DNA of 64,000 nucleotides from Pseudomonas sp. P7548 (GTDB lineage Bacteria; Pseudomonadota; Gammaproteobacteria; Pseudomonadales; Pseudomonadaceae): positions 30,415 to 94,414 of the forward strand of contig NZ_JACARO010000063.1 of assembly GCF_013386585.1 (NCBI RefSeq), in the 5' to 3' direction. Both the position numbers and the translations under genes were made by a program. The notes beneath the pieces were generated by a model. It did not search any database. It saw only the letters and a program-made list of their open reading frames with translations, and was not told the DNA's origin. Below, in pieces: positions 53,748 through 62,751 of the stretch; position 1 is the first letter of the stretch; every line of letters starts with the position of its first letter.

Positions 53748-55406
53748 ATGGCATTTGATCTCGTCACCCCGTCGGACCGTCGTCATTCAACCCTGCAAAA
53801 AGGCTTCAACCTTCGCTGGCCCCTGGGTAATGTCCAAGGCCAGTCCTCGCCCAACGGCGCCAACCTGATTTACCTGTGCTATAGCACCCAGGACATTATC
53901 GATGCCGCCGCCCAGGCGCTGGCAGTGCCCGATGGCCGTATCACCGTGCGCAGCGGCGGTCATTGTTACGAAGGTTTCGTCGCCAACAAAATGCCCGGCA
54001 ATCCCAATGAAGTGTTGTCGATCCTCGATATCAGCCAACTCAACCAAGTGGTCTACGACCCCAAAGGGCAGATCGCTTCGGAACTGGTCCCCACTTCGCC
54101 ACATCGCTACGGATTCCGCTTGGAGGCTGGCGGCCAGAACTGGGATGCCTACGTGGCACTGTACAAATTAGCCAACAAGAGCCTGCCAGGCGGCTCTTGT
54201 TACTCCGTCGGGCTGGGCGGCCATATTTGCGGCGGTGGCTATGGATTGCTGTCGCGCAAGGATGGCTTGGTATGTGACTGGTTGAGTGGCGTCGATATGC
54301 TGGTGCCCAATGCTCAAGGCAATGGCCTTGCACCTGTACACGTCTCCCGCAACAGCACCGATCAGGACGAGCGGGACCTGTTTGCCGCGTGTTGCGGGGC
54401 AGGCGGCGGACAGTTCGGGATTATCACCAGCTATTACTTCGAAGCGTTGCCCGAAGCCCCCAAGGAAGTGCTGTGGTTGGTGTTGGAGTGGGACTGGTCG
54501 CTGCTGACCAAGCCGGCACTCGACAAGTTGCTGACGGCCTATCAGGACTGGTTTTCTCGCAATCAAGCCAACCCCGACACGTGGGGCTTGGCGACCAAGC
54601 TGGAAATGCGGCATCAGAACACCGGCAACGTCACGATGGATGTTCATTACGTGGATAAGAACGGTGAGGTGAACGACCGAGCCCCATTCGAGGACTTTGT
54701 CAGCTCAATGCTCAATGCCATCGGTATTCCTGCCACCGAATGCCTGAGCCCTTTCCCAACGACCCACCTGCCACGCAGCAACCCGACCGGGCGCACGATC
54801 AACTCCGTGGAGTCTGCACTAGCAGCGACGCGCCAGATGGATTGGCTGCATTGCCAACAGACGCTCAACGGTTCCGGCCCGAACCAGCGTGGCCGATATA
54901 AGTCGGCTTACCAGACAGGTATTTTCACACCAACGGTACTGCAGGCGATCTGGGACACACTGACCTGGAATGACCCAGGTAAACAACTGACTCAGAGCCT
55001 GATCCAGATCCAGTCATTTGGCGGGCAGATCAATGAGGCCAGCGCCGCAGTACGCCGGGAGTCATCGGTGGCACAACGCTCGTCGTATCTTAAGTGGCAG
55101 CCGCAATGCTACTGGCGTGATGAAAGCACCGCATCAGATCAGGCACACGCACAGTGGATTCAAGGCTTGTTCTTCGCCGCCTTCGCCAATGACTCTGGTG
55201 TTCCCATCAATGCCCAATTCCAGGGGTGCTACATCAATTACCCCGACCGCGACATGCTATTTATCGACGGTGACCCCAACAAGGGACCGAACCCGCAGTG
55301 GTACAAGGTTTTCTTCCCCGACCTCATTATCGAAAGCCGTCTGCGGCGCACCAAGCAACGTTGGGACCCATTGAATGTGTTCCGTAACGAGATGTCGGTG
55401 CCGTAA
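53748..55406 (+). CDS. FAD-linked oxidase, berberine-bridge (BBE) type
   Basis: A 552-residue flavoprotein with the PCMH/FAD-binding_4 domain (about 38-215) and a C-terminal BBE domain (CYINYPDRDM; WDPLNVFRNEMS). His72 in RSGGHCYEG and Cys151 in GGSCYSVGLGGH are at the positions of the two residues that covalently hold FAD in BBE-type oxidases, so bicovalent flavin is likely. No signal peptide. I start at ATG 53748 (MAFDL, after TTGGAG), not at the ATG four codons earlier. It has no obvious metabolic partners; the neighbours are RcnB and the dgo operon (convergent). Confidence 0.85.
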   Translation: MAFDLVTPSDRRHSTLQKGFNLRWPLGNVQGQSSPNGANLIYLCYSTQDIIDAAAQALAVPDGRITVRSGGHCYEGFVANKMPGNPNEVLSILDISQLNQVVYDPKGQIASELVPTSPHRYGFRLEAGGQNWDAYVALYKLANKSLPGGSCYSVGLGGHICGGGYGLLSRKDGLVCDWLSGVDMLVPNAQGNGLAPVHVSRNSTDQDERDLFAACCGAGGGQFGIITSYYFEALPEAPKEVLWLVLEWDWSLLTKPALDKLLTAYQDWFSRNQANPDTWGLATKLEMRHQNTGNVTMDVHYVDKNGEVNDRAPFEDFVSSMLNAIGIPATECLSPFPTTHLPRSNPTGRTINSVESALAATRQMDWLHCQQTLNGSGPNQRGRYKSAYQTGIFTPTVLQAIWDTLTWNDPGKQLTQSLIQIQSFGGQINEASAAVRRESSVAQRSSYLKWQPQCYWRDESTASDQAHAQWIQGLFFAAFANDSGVPINAQFQGCYINYPDRDMLFIDGDPNKGPNPQWYKVFFPDLIIESRLRRTKQRWDPLNVFRNEMSVP

Positions 55407-55416
55407 TCCAGAATGA

Positions 55417-55440
55417 AAAGGGCGACCTCAAGGTCGCCCG
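55417..55440 (-). terminator. Terminator of the dgo operon
   Basis: An eight-base stem GGGCGACC / GGTCGCCC with loop TTGA, followed on the minus strand by TTTTC, five bases after the transporter stop (55445). On the plus strand no T run follows, so it serves the minus-strand transcript. Confidence 0.65.
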
Positions 55441-55444
55441 ATTC

Positions 55445-56749
55445 CTACAACTCGATCCGCTCGACTTTACCGACCAGCAACACGTAAGAGAGCGCGCCGA
55501 GCAATGCCAACACGGCAATGTAGGTAATCGCCGGCGCAAACGAGTCGCCGCTGGCCAAAAAGCCAATCACGATGGGCGTGGCGATCGCCGACAAATTGCC
55601 GATGAAATTGAACACGCCCCCCGTCAGCCCCAATAACCGCGCCGGCGCCAAGGTCGAGACGAGCGACCAGGTGATCGACGCCAGGCCATTACCAAAGAAC
55701 GCCACGGCCAGGAACGCAATCACCCACGCCGTCGAGTCCACATAGTTGGCGCCGATGATCGCCGTAGAGATCAGCAACCCGCCGATGATCGGCAGCTTGC
55801 GCGCAAACCCCACCGACGCGCCGCGACGGATCAGCCAGTCGGAAAAGATCCCGGAACACAGCACGCCGACAAACGCAGCAAGGAACGGCAGCGATGCCAG
55901 CAAGCCGGACTTGATGAAGTCCATGCCGCGATACTTCACCAGATAGGTGGGGAACCACGTCAGGAAGAACCACAGCGTGGAGTTCAGGCAGAACTGCCCG
56001 AGGTAGATGCCCCAGAGCTTGCGCTTGCTCAGCACGATCCCCAGGTCGACCCAACTGAACGGCGCCTTGGCGGTTTTTTCCTGCATGTCCACCAGGCCGC
56101 CACCTTCACGAATCAGCTGGATTTCCGCGCTGTTGGCACCCTTGAAATCCTTTGGCTCGCGGTACACCGCGTACCAGATGACCGCCCACAAGATGCCGAC
56201 ACCACCGGTAACAACAAACACCATGTGCCAGCCAAACGCGTGTTGCAGCCACGCCAGCACCGGCGTGAGAAACGCCAGCCCGACAAACTGCCCGGAGGTG
56301 TAGACGCCAATCGCCGTGGCACGCTCACGCTCGGGAAACCAGGTGGTGACCACTCGGCTGTTGATCGGATACGCCGGCGCTTCCAACGCGCCCACCGCCA
56401 TGCGCAGCACGAACAGGGCGATAAAGCTGGCGGCAAAGCCGAGCATGACGGTCGCGATAGACCACAGCAGCAAAGCCGCCGTGTAGAGAATGCGTGGCGG
56501 CACGCGGTCCACCAGCCAGCCGCCCGGGATCTGCATGGCGGCGTAGGTCCAGCCGAACGCGGAGAAGATCAGCCCGACATGCACCGGGTCGATGCCCAGC
56601 TCGCTGGTCAGCGCCGGGGCGGCAATCGACAGGTTACTGCGGTCGAGGTAGTTGATCACCACGGTGATAAACAGCAGCACCATGATGAAGTAGCGCTTTC
56701 TCGTAGGCGTGACTAAAGAAGCCTGCCCGGTGAAGGATTCAGGGTGCAT
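55445..56749 (-). CDS. dgoT: MFS transporter, D-galactonate/anion:cation symporter (DgoT-like)
   Basis: A 434-residue 12-helix carrier of the anion:cation symporter (ACS) family of the major facilitator superfamily: N-terminal FITVVINYLDRSNLSIAAPAL and the loop-2 motif GGWLVDRVPPR. It is the last gene of dgoK-dgoA-dgoD-MFS, so D-galactonate is the likely substrate; glucarate and hexuronate carriers look alike. Confidence 0.82.
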   Translation of the reverse strand: MHPESFTGQASLVTPTRKRYFIMVLLFITVVINYLDRSNLSIAAPALTSELGIDPVHVGLIFSAFGWTYAAMQIPGGWLVDRVPPRILYTAALLLWSIATVMLGFAASFIALFVLRMAVGALEAPAYPINSRVVTTWFPERERATAIGVYTSGQFVGLAFLTPVLAWLQHAFGWHMVFVVTGGVGILWAVIWYAVYREPKDFKGANSAEIQLIREGGGLVDMQEKTAKAPFSWVDLGIVLSKRKLWGIYLGQFCLNSTLWFFLTWFPTYLVKYRGMDFIKSGLLASLPFLAAFVGVLCSGIFSDWLIRRGASVGFARKLPIIGGLLISTAIIGANYVDSTAWVIAFLAVAFFGNGLASITWSLVSTLAPARLLGLTGGVFNFIGNLSAIATPIVIGFLASGDSFAPAITYIAVLALLGALSYVLLVGKVERIEL

Positions 56750-56810
56750 GGGGGTTGCCTCTTTTTATGTTTATTGAGGACGGATATTGGCTGACAGAAC
56801 ACGTCCGACT

Positions 56811-56897
56811 GTAGGAGCTGGCTTGCCAGCGATGGCGGTGGATCAGTGCCAGAGGTGCAAGCTGACCCGGCGCTATCGCTGGCAAGCCAGCTCCTAC
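56811..56897. repeat. REPIN inside the dgo operon
   Basis: Outward-headed pair GTAGGAGCTGGCTTGCCAGCGAT and its reverse, with inner arms GATGGCGG-like / CCGGCGCTATC. Lies between dgoD and the transporter gene, both on the minus strand. Confidence 0.88.
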
Positions 56898-56928
56898 AGT
56901 GGATTCGGTTTCGTCAGGGAAAGGGTTA

Positions 56929-58077
56929 TCACCACTCGGCAAAGCTGCCATCGGCATGGCGCCAGATCGGGTTGCGCCAGCGGTGGCCGATGGCCGCGCG
57001 TTCGATCACGTATTCCTCGTTGATCTCAATGCCCAGGCCCGGCCCGTTGGGGATCTTCACGAAGCCCTGGTCATAGTCGAACACGCCGGGGTCGCGCACG
57101 TAGTCGAGCAGGTCGTTGCTCTCGTTGTAGTGAATGCCCAGGCTTTGCTCCTGGATGAACGCGTTGTAGCAAGCCGCGTCCAGTTGCAGGCACGCGGCCA
57201 GGGCAATCGGGCCCAGCGGGCAGTGCAGGGCCAGGGCCACGTCGTAGGCTTCAGCCATGTTGGCGATCTTGCGGGTTTCGGTGATGCCGCCGGCATGGGA
57301 CGCATCCGGCTGGATGATGTCGACGTAGCCTTCGCTGAGTACACGCTTGAAGTCCCAACGCGAGAACAGGCGCTCGCCCAGGGCAATCGGCGTGCTGGTC
57401 AGCGGCGCCAGCTCCTTGAGCGCCTCGTAGTTCTCGCTGAGCACCGGCTCTTCGATGAACATCAGCTTGTACGGGTCGAGCTCCTTCATCAGCACCTTGG
57501 CCATGGGCTTGTGCACCCGGCCATGGAAGTCCACGCCTATGCCGACGTTCGGGCCAACCGCGTCACGCACAGCGGCGACGTTGGCCAGGGCCAGGTCGAC
57601 TTTTTCGAAGCTGTCGACGAATTGCAGTTCTTCGGTGCCGTTCATTTTCACCGCAGTAAAACCACGGGCCACGGCCTCTTTCGCAGCACGGGCAGTGTCG
57701 GCCGGACGGTCGCCGCCGATCCAGGAATACACGCGGATCTTGTCACGCACCTGCCCGCCGAGCAGGTCGCTGACGGACACGCCGAGGGCCTTGCCCTTGA
57801 TGTCCCACAGCGCCTGGTCGATACCGGCCAGGGCACTCATGTGCACGGCGCCGCCCCGATAGAAACCGCCGCGATAGAGCACCGTCCAGATGTCTTCGAT
57901 GTTGCGGGGGTCTTTGCCGATCAGGTAGTCGGACAGTTCTTCGACGGCAGCGGCGACGGTGTGAGCGCGGCCTTCGACCACGGGTTCACCCCAGCCGGTC
58001 ACGCCCTGGTCGGTTTCAACTTTCAGGAAGCACCAACGCGGCGGGACGATAAAGGTCGTGAGTTTGGTGATTTTCAT
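56929..58077 (-). CDS. dgoD: D-galactonate dehydratase
   Basis: Dehydrates D-galactonate to 2-keto-3-deoxygalactonate. At 382 residues it equals the E. coli enzyme. Enolase-superfamily (mandelate racemase type) metal ligands are visible as Asp in GVDFHG, Glu in FIEEP and Glu in LGERLFS; the catalytic His is in ALHCPLGPIA. Middle of the dgo operon; translation ends 180 bases before the transporter gene. Confidence 0.95.
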   Translation of the reverse strand: MKITKLTTFIVPPRWCFLKVETDQGVTGWGEPVVEGRAHTVAAAVEELSDYLIGKDPRNIEDIWTVLYRGGFYRGGAVHMSALAGIDQALWDIKGKALGVSVSDLLGGQVRDKIRVYSWIGGDRPADTARAAKEAVARGFTAVKMNGTEELQFVDSFEKVDLALANVAAVRDAVGPNVGIGVDFHGRVHKPMAKVLMKELDPYKLMFIEEPVLSENYEALKELAPLTSTPIALGERLFSRWDFKRVLSEGYVDIIQPDASHAGGITETRKIANMAEAYDVALALHCPLGPIALAACLQLDAACYNAFIQEQSLGIHYNESNDLLDYVRDPGVFDYDQGFVKIPNGPGLGIEINEEYVIERAAIGHRWRNPIWRHADGSFAEW

Positions 58078-58125
58078 CTGTTATCTCTCTTGTAGATGCG
58101 GCGCCTGCAGGCGCAAGACTTGAAA

Positions 58126-58746
58126 TCAGCTCAGGGCTTTCCAGGCGGCGACATAGGCCTGGGCACGGCTGGCTACCTGATCCACGGTCATACCCGGCTT
58201 GAACAACCCGGAACCCAACCCGAACCCTTTGGCGCCGGCGTCGATGAACACCTGCATATTGTCCGGGGTGATGCCGCCCACCGGCAGCAGCAAGGTGCCG
58301 GCTGGCAATACAGCCAACCATGCCTTGATCACCGCCGGGCCCATTTGCTCGGCAGGGAACAGCTTCAACACGTCGGCGCCTTCGGCCAGTGCGGCGAAGG
58401 CTTCGGTGGGCGTGGCCACGCCTGGCGACAAGAACAGGCCAGCGGCTTTGGCGGCACGCAACACCTTGGCATCGCTGTGGGGCATGACGATCACCTGGCC
58501 ACCGGCCGCCTTCACGTGCTCAACCTGCTCTGGCGTCAACACCGTGCCCGCACCGATCAGGCAATCGGCGGGCAGGCTGTCACGCAGGGTGCGGATGCTG
58601 GTGTAAGGGTCGGGCGAATTGAGCGGGACTTCGATCACGCGAAAACCGGCCTGGTACAGCACGTGGCCGATGGCCTCGGCTTCGTCCGGGCGAATGCCAC
58701 GCAGGATGGCGATCAAACCGTTTTGCGCGAGTGCTTGCTTGAGCAT
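58126..58746 (-). CDS. dgoA: 2-dehydro-3-deoxy-6-phosphogalactonate aldolase
   Basis: Cleaves KDPGal to pyruvate and glyceraldehyde 3-phosphate. 206 residues from ATG 58746. Class I KDPG-aldolase fold with Schiff-base Lys128 in LKLFPAEQMG and catalytic Glu39 in VIEVPLNSP. It begins one base after the dgoK stop, so coupling is tight. Confidence 0.94.
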   Translation of the reverse strand: MLKQALAQNGLIAILRGIRPDEAEAIGHVLYQAGFRVIEVPLNSPDPYTSIRTLRDSLPADCLIGAGTVLTPEQVEHVKAAGGQVIVMPHSDAKVLRAAKAAGLFLSPGVATPTEAFAALAEGADVLKLFPAEQMGPAVIKAWLAVLPAGTLLLPVGGITPDNMQVFIDAGAKGFGLGSGLFKPGMTVDQVASRAQAYVAAWKALS

Positions 58747-58747
58747 G

Positions 58748-59707
58748 TCAGGCCTCCGATACAGGTTGAGTGAGCCCGGCGGCCACGGCCAGTTGCCACA
58801 GGCCGCGCTCGGTGGCCTCCTGCGCCAGGCTGACATGGGCGAAGCCGAAGAGGGCGAGGGCGCGTTGATAACGGGCACAGAGCGGGGCGGCGCCGACCAG
58901 GATGATCGGCTGGTGTTTGGCGCTGTCGGGCAGGCCGGCAAGTTCATGGCCGATGAGCAAGCCGGACAAGTAATCGGGCTGCTGGTCAGGGGCAAGCTCA
59001 CCGGTGAGCCCAAGGGTGCGGGCGCTGAACAGGGTGGATAGCACGCCGCGCTGGCCATCGTTGGAAAGCGCCACCTGCACGCCGCGATCAAAGGCTTGGG
59101 CCTGGAAGTGTTCGCACGGTTGCTGGGTGCGCCCCAGGATGCTGTGCCTGCTCAACACCGCAAACACCTCGCCGGTCATGAAGGTATCGAAGTGCGTGAT
59201 GCGACCTTCGACCACCTCGACCCATTTGGAATGGCTGCCAGGCAGGCCGATCAACGCGTCGGCACCCAACCCTTGGAGCACGCCCAGCACCTGGGTTTCT
59301 TCGCCGCGCATCACATTGGGCAAGCCGACCTGCTCGATCACGCCAGGCACGATATGCACGTCCACACCGCGCAGGCTGCGCACCCGGTGCAACGCCTGGC
59401 CGAGGCTGGCGACATCGACAGGGGTGGTGCGATAGGCCGCTTCGCTCCAGCCCTGGGCGCTGCCGACCATGCCGCAGGCGATCACGGGCAACCCGGGTTC
59501 GGCGTCAAGCCAGTCGCCACACGCGGCATCGAACGCCAACTCGAAGCCATTGCTGCAACGCACACCGGCAATGTCCCGGGGCTCATCAGGCAAATGCATG
59601 ATGCCCCACGCCAGCGAGCGCTGTTCCAGCACCACACCTGCGCAGCCGAGTTTATAAGCACGAAGGGAACTGGTCCCCCAATCGAGCGCGATCAATTGCG
59701 CCTGCAT
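58748..59707 (-). CDS. dgoK: 2-dehydro-3-deoxygalactonokinase
   Basis: Phosphorylates 2-keto-3-deoxygalactonate. 319 residues from ATG 59707 (MQAQLIALDWGTSS); an earlier in-frame ATG at 59761 overlaps the promoter. N-terminal phosphate motif LDWGTSSLRAY and mid GLPGSHSKWVEV are DgoK family features. First gene of the operon. Confidence 0.93.
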   Translation of the reverse strand: MQAQLIALDWGTSSLRAYKLGCAGVVLEQRSLAWGIMHLPDEPRDIAGVRCSNGFELAFDAACGDWLDAEPGLPVIACGMVGSAQGWSEAAYRTTPVDVASLGQALHRVRSLRGVDVHIVPGVIEQVGLPNVMRGEETQVLGVLQGLGADALIGLPGSHSKWVEVVEGRITHFDTFMTGEVFAVLSRHSILGRTQQPCEHFQAQAFDRGVQVALSNDGQRGVLSTLFSARTLGLTGELAPDQQPDYLSGLLIGHELAGLPDSAKHQPIILVGAAPLCARYQRALALFGFAHVSLAQEATERGLWQLAVAAGLTQPVSEA

Positions 59708-59738
59708 CGCTTCACCTGAGTTTTGAGCGGATGCAGCG

Positions 59739-59768
59739 AATATAAACCTACGCGGACGCAAGTCTCAA
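59739..59768 (-). promoter_or_regulatory. Candidate sigma-70 promoter of dgoK
   Basis: Minus strand -35 TTGAGA (59768-59763), 18-base spacer, -10 TATATT (59744-59739), about 31 bases before ATG 59707. The region around 59762-59795 is notably AT-rich. No dgoR regulator gene lies in the window. Confidence 0.4.
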
Positions 59769-59803
59769 TATATAAATATCAATCCCATATTTAGGGATAG
59801 CAT

Positions 59804-60133
59804 TTAAGAAAAGGCTGACAGGTTCAGCTCCCGCATTGCCCCCATCCAGACGGCATAGTCGGTGTGATCCTTCAGGTCATCACCGGTTTCAGGGTGCAGA
59901 AACACCACCAGGCCATTGCGATGGATCACCAACCACGGCAGCACAACACCGATGTATTCAGGGTCGAACGCCAATTGGCAGCTCCAATCCGGGTGCGGCC
60001 CCACCGGGCGTTCGTGCACGCGGCCCATGCGCAGCGGAAAAAGTTTGGCGGCGTCTTCGCACAGGGTGCGCGCCTGTTCGAGGGTGCTGGCGTCGAAGTA
60101 GATATGGGCGTGATAGCCCTTGATACGTTGCAT
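59804..60133 (-). CDS. DOPA 4,5-dioxygenase-like protein
   Basis: A 109-residue protein of the DOPA 4,5-dioxygenase family: YHAHIYFDA near the start, HERPVGPHPDWSCQLAF in the middle and NGLVVFLHPETGDD near the end, with four His as possible iron ligands. Natural substrate in bacteria unclear. I start at ATG 60133 (MQRIKGYHA). It follows the LysR gene by 31 bases on the same strand and may be co-transcribed. Confidence 0.8.
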   Translation of the reverse strand: MQRIKGYHAHIYFDASTLEQARTLCEDAAKLFPLRMGRVHERPVGPHPDWSCQLAFDPEYIGVVLPWLVIHRNGLVVFLHPETGDDLKDHTDYAVWMGAMRELNLSAFS

Positions 60134-60164
60134 GACGGACTCCGGATCCACTATGCGCCAGATG

Positions 60165-61115
60165 CTAGACCGCAATGGACGGCAGGGCCAGCCCGGTCAA
60201 CGACTGCGCGCTGCTGGCTTGCTCGGCCACCAGCCAGTCGACAAAGCGCTCGACCAACTGCCCTCGGCGTTTGCGTTGAGGCTGCACGACGTAATAGCCG
60301 AAGCGCGAGATTACGGTGTCGCTGACCGGCCGGCACAACCAACCCTGCTCCAGCAGGTTATCCACCAAGTGGCGCCAGCCAATGGCCACGCCCTGGCCGG
60401 CAATCGCCGCCTGGATCAGCAAGGTGTAGTTGTCGAAACGCAGTTGGCCCGGAGTGGGCGCGGCGCTGATGCCCAGCTCACGAAACACGCCGGCCCAATC
60501 GAACCACTGGCTGTTGTTTTCCTGGCGCAGGTGCAGCAGGGGAAAATCGTGCAAATTTTGCACAGTCAGCGCGGAGGTCTGTTCCTTGAGCCATTGCGGG
60601 CTGCACACCGGGAACACTTCCTCATTGAACAGCCACAGGCTGTCGCCTTGTTTGAAACGGCCGTCGCCAAACAGAACGGCCACGTCGATATCGCTGCGCA
60701 AGGTGGCGTGGTTGCGCTCGCTCGTCACCAGGCTCACATCCACCTGCGGGTTGGCCTTATGGAAGCGATGCAGCCGCGGCATCAGCCAATAGGCGGCGAA
60801 GGCGAAGTCGGTGGCGACTTGCAGCACTTCATGCTGATCCTGCTGAGTGATGAGGCTCAGGCCCTGGTTGATCCCCTGCAAACCGCCTTGCACATGCTCG
60901 AACAGCAACGCGCCGGCGTCGGTCAGTTCGATGCCGCGATAGATGCGATCAAACAGGCGGATCGCCAACTGTTCTTCCAGGCGCTTGATCTGCTGGCTGA
61001 TGGCCGGCTGGGTGGTGCCCAGCTCCATTGCCGCCGCCGTAAAGCTGCGGTGACGCGCCGCCGCTTCGAACGCGCGCAGCAAATCAAGGGATAAATCGCC
61101 GAGGGCTTCATACAT
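60165..61115 (-). CDS. LysR-type regulator, choline-sulfate utilisation
   Basis: A 316-residue LysR protein (helix-turn-helix 16-64, FTAAAMELGTTQPAISQQIK). Divergent from betC with a 103-base gap and, in related pseudomonads, associated with choline-sulfate use, so it probably senses choline sulfate or a product. The symbol is left empty as betR is not settled for this gene. Confidence 0.82.
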   Translation of the reverse strand: MYEALGDLSLDLLRAFEAAARHRSFTAAAMELGTTQPAISQQIKRLEEQLAIRLFDRIYRGIELTDAGALLFEHVQGGLQGINQGLSLITQQDQHEVLQVATDFAFAAYWLMPRLHRFHKANPQVDVSLVTSERNHATLRSDIDVAVLFGDGRFKQGDSLWLFNEEVFPVCSPQWLKEQTSALTVQNLHDFPLLHLRQENNSQWFDWAGVFRELGISAAPTPGQLRFDNYTLLIQAAIAGQGVAIGWRHLVDNLLEQGWLCRPVSDTVISRFGYYVVQPQRKRRGQLVERFVDWLVAEQASSAQSLTGLALPSIAV

Positions 61116-61173
61116 AAGCTGTGCTTATCCTAGACATTGCTTTTCATGGGCTTTACCCCACTTTTCATGGGCT
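61114..61173. promoter_or_regulatory. Operator-like repeats in the LysR-betC gap
   Basis: ATAAGCTGTGCTTAT (61114-61128), a palindrome with six-base arms, overlaps the LysR start codon. CTTTTCATGGGCT occurs twice (61140-61152 and 61161-61173), exactly 21 bases apart, two helix turns. This fits LysR recognition and activation sites. Not confirmed. Confidence 0.5.
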
Positions 61174-61218
61174 GCATGCTCATTGGCATAAACACTGCCT
61201 ATGGAATGCCGATAGATC

Positions 61219-62733
61219 ATGAAGCGCAAGAACATTCTTTTCATCATGGCCGATCAAATGGCCGCGCCGTTGCTTCCGTTCTACGGCTCTTCACCCATCA
61301 AGCTGCCCAACCTCAGCCGCCTCGCTGAGCAAGGCGTGGTGTTCGACGCCGCTTATTGCAACAGCCCGCTGTGCGCGCCGTCGCGCTTTACCCTGGTGAG
61401 TGGCCAACTGCCGAGCAAGATCGGCGCCTACGACAATGCCGCCGATTTCCCCGCCGATGTGCCGACCTACGCCCACTACCTGCGCCGTCTCGGCTACCGC
61501 ACCGCGCTGTCAGGCAAGATGCACTTCTGTGGCCCGGACCAGTTGCACGGCTACGAACAACGCCTTACCAGCGACATCTACCCCGCCGACTATGGCTGGG
61601 CAGTGAACTGGGATGAGCCAGACGTGCGCCCCAGCTGGTACCACAACATGTCCTCGGTGTTGCAGGCCGGCCCATGCGTGCGCACCAACCAGCTGGATTT
61701 CGACGAAGAGGTGGTGTTCAAGGCCCAGCAGTACCTGTTCGACCATATCCGCAAGGACGGCGATCAACCGTTCTGCCTGACCGTCTCCATGACCCATCCT
61801 CACGACCCGTACACCATTCCGAAGCCGTTCTGGGACCTGTACGACGACGCCGATATCCCTTTGCCTACGACGCCCGACCAAGCCAATCTCGACCCGCATT
61901 CCCAGCGCCTGCTCAAGGTCTACGACCTACGGGACAAACCGCTGCCGGTGGACAAGATCCGCGATGCGCGGCGCGCCTACTTCGGCGCCTGCAGCTACAT
62001 CGACAGCAATGTCGGCAAGCTGCTGCAAACGCTGGAAGACACAGGCCTGGCGGACAATACGATCATCATCTTCTCCGGCGACCACGGCGACATGCTCGGC
62101 GAGCGTGGCCTCTGGTACAAAATGCACTGGTTTGAGATGGCCGCCCGCGTGCCGCTGCTGGTGAGTGCACCGGGGCAATTTGCGGCGGGCCGCGTGGGCA
62201 ACGCCGTGTCCACCGCTGACCTGTTGCCGACGCTGGTGGAACTGGCCGGTGGCGAGCTGGACCCACGCCTGCCGCTGGACGGCCGCTCGCTGGTGCCGCA
62301 CCTGCAAGGGCAGGGCGGGCACGACGAGGTCTTTGGCGAATACATGGCCGAAGGCACCATCAGCCCGCTGATGATGATTCGCCGTGGTGCCTACAAATTC
62401 ATCTACAGCGAAGACGACCCTTGTCTACTGTTCGATGTGCACAACGACCCGCACGAGCGGGAGAACCTCAGCCAGTCACCGGAACACCGGGCACTGTTCG
62501 AGGCGTTTTTGAATGAGGCGCGAGCCAAATGGGACATCCCGGCGATCCACCAACAGGTGCTCGCCAGCCAACGCCGCCGTCGCCTGGTGTTTGAAGCACT
62601 GACCGAAGGAGAGCTGAAGAGCTGGGATCACCAGCCACTGGTCGACGCCAGTCAGCAATACATGCGCAACCATATCGACCTCGACGACCTGGAGCGCATG
62701 GCACGTTATCCACAACCCTGCCAAAACCAATAA
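61219..62733 (+). CDS. betC: Choline-sulfatase
   Basis: Hydrolyses choline-O-sulfate to choline and sulfate, feeding glycine betaine synthesis. The 504-residue cytosolic enzyme has the formylglycine motif CAPSR (Cys52), Asp12/Gln13 metal site MADQM, and FSGDHGDMLGERGLW. C-terminal ~80 residues match the choline-sulfatase extension. Followed 18 bases later by a choline-binding protein gene. Confidence 0.94.
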   Translation: MKRKNILFIMADQMAAPLLPFYGSSPIKLPNLSRLAEQGVVFDAAYCNSPLCAPSRFTLVSGQLPSKIGAYDNAADFPADVPTYAHYLRRLGYRTALSGKMHFCGPDQLHGYEQRLTSDIYPADYGWAVNWDEPDVRPSWYHNMSSVLQAGPCVRTNQLDFDEEVVFKAQQYLFDHIRKDGDQPFCLTVSMTHPHDPYTIPKPFWDLYDDADIPLPTTPDQANLDPHSQRLLKVYDLRDKPLPVDKIRDARRAYFGACSYIDSNVGKLLQTLEDTGLADNTIIIFSGDHGDMLGERGLWYKMHWFEMAARVPLLVSAPGQFAAGRVGNAVSTADLLPTLVELAGGELDPRLPLDGRSLVPHLQGQGGHDEVFGEYMAEGTISPLMMIRRGAYKFIYSEDDPCLLFDVHNDPHERENLSQSPEHRALFEAFLNEARAKWDIPAIHQQVLASQRRRRLVFEALTEGELKSWDHQPLVDASQQYMRNHIDLDDLERMARYPQPCQNQ

Positions 62734-62751
62734 ATAAACAGAGGGAAGGCC

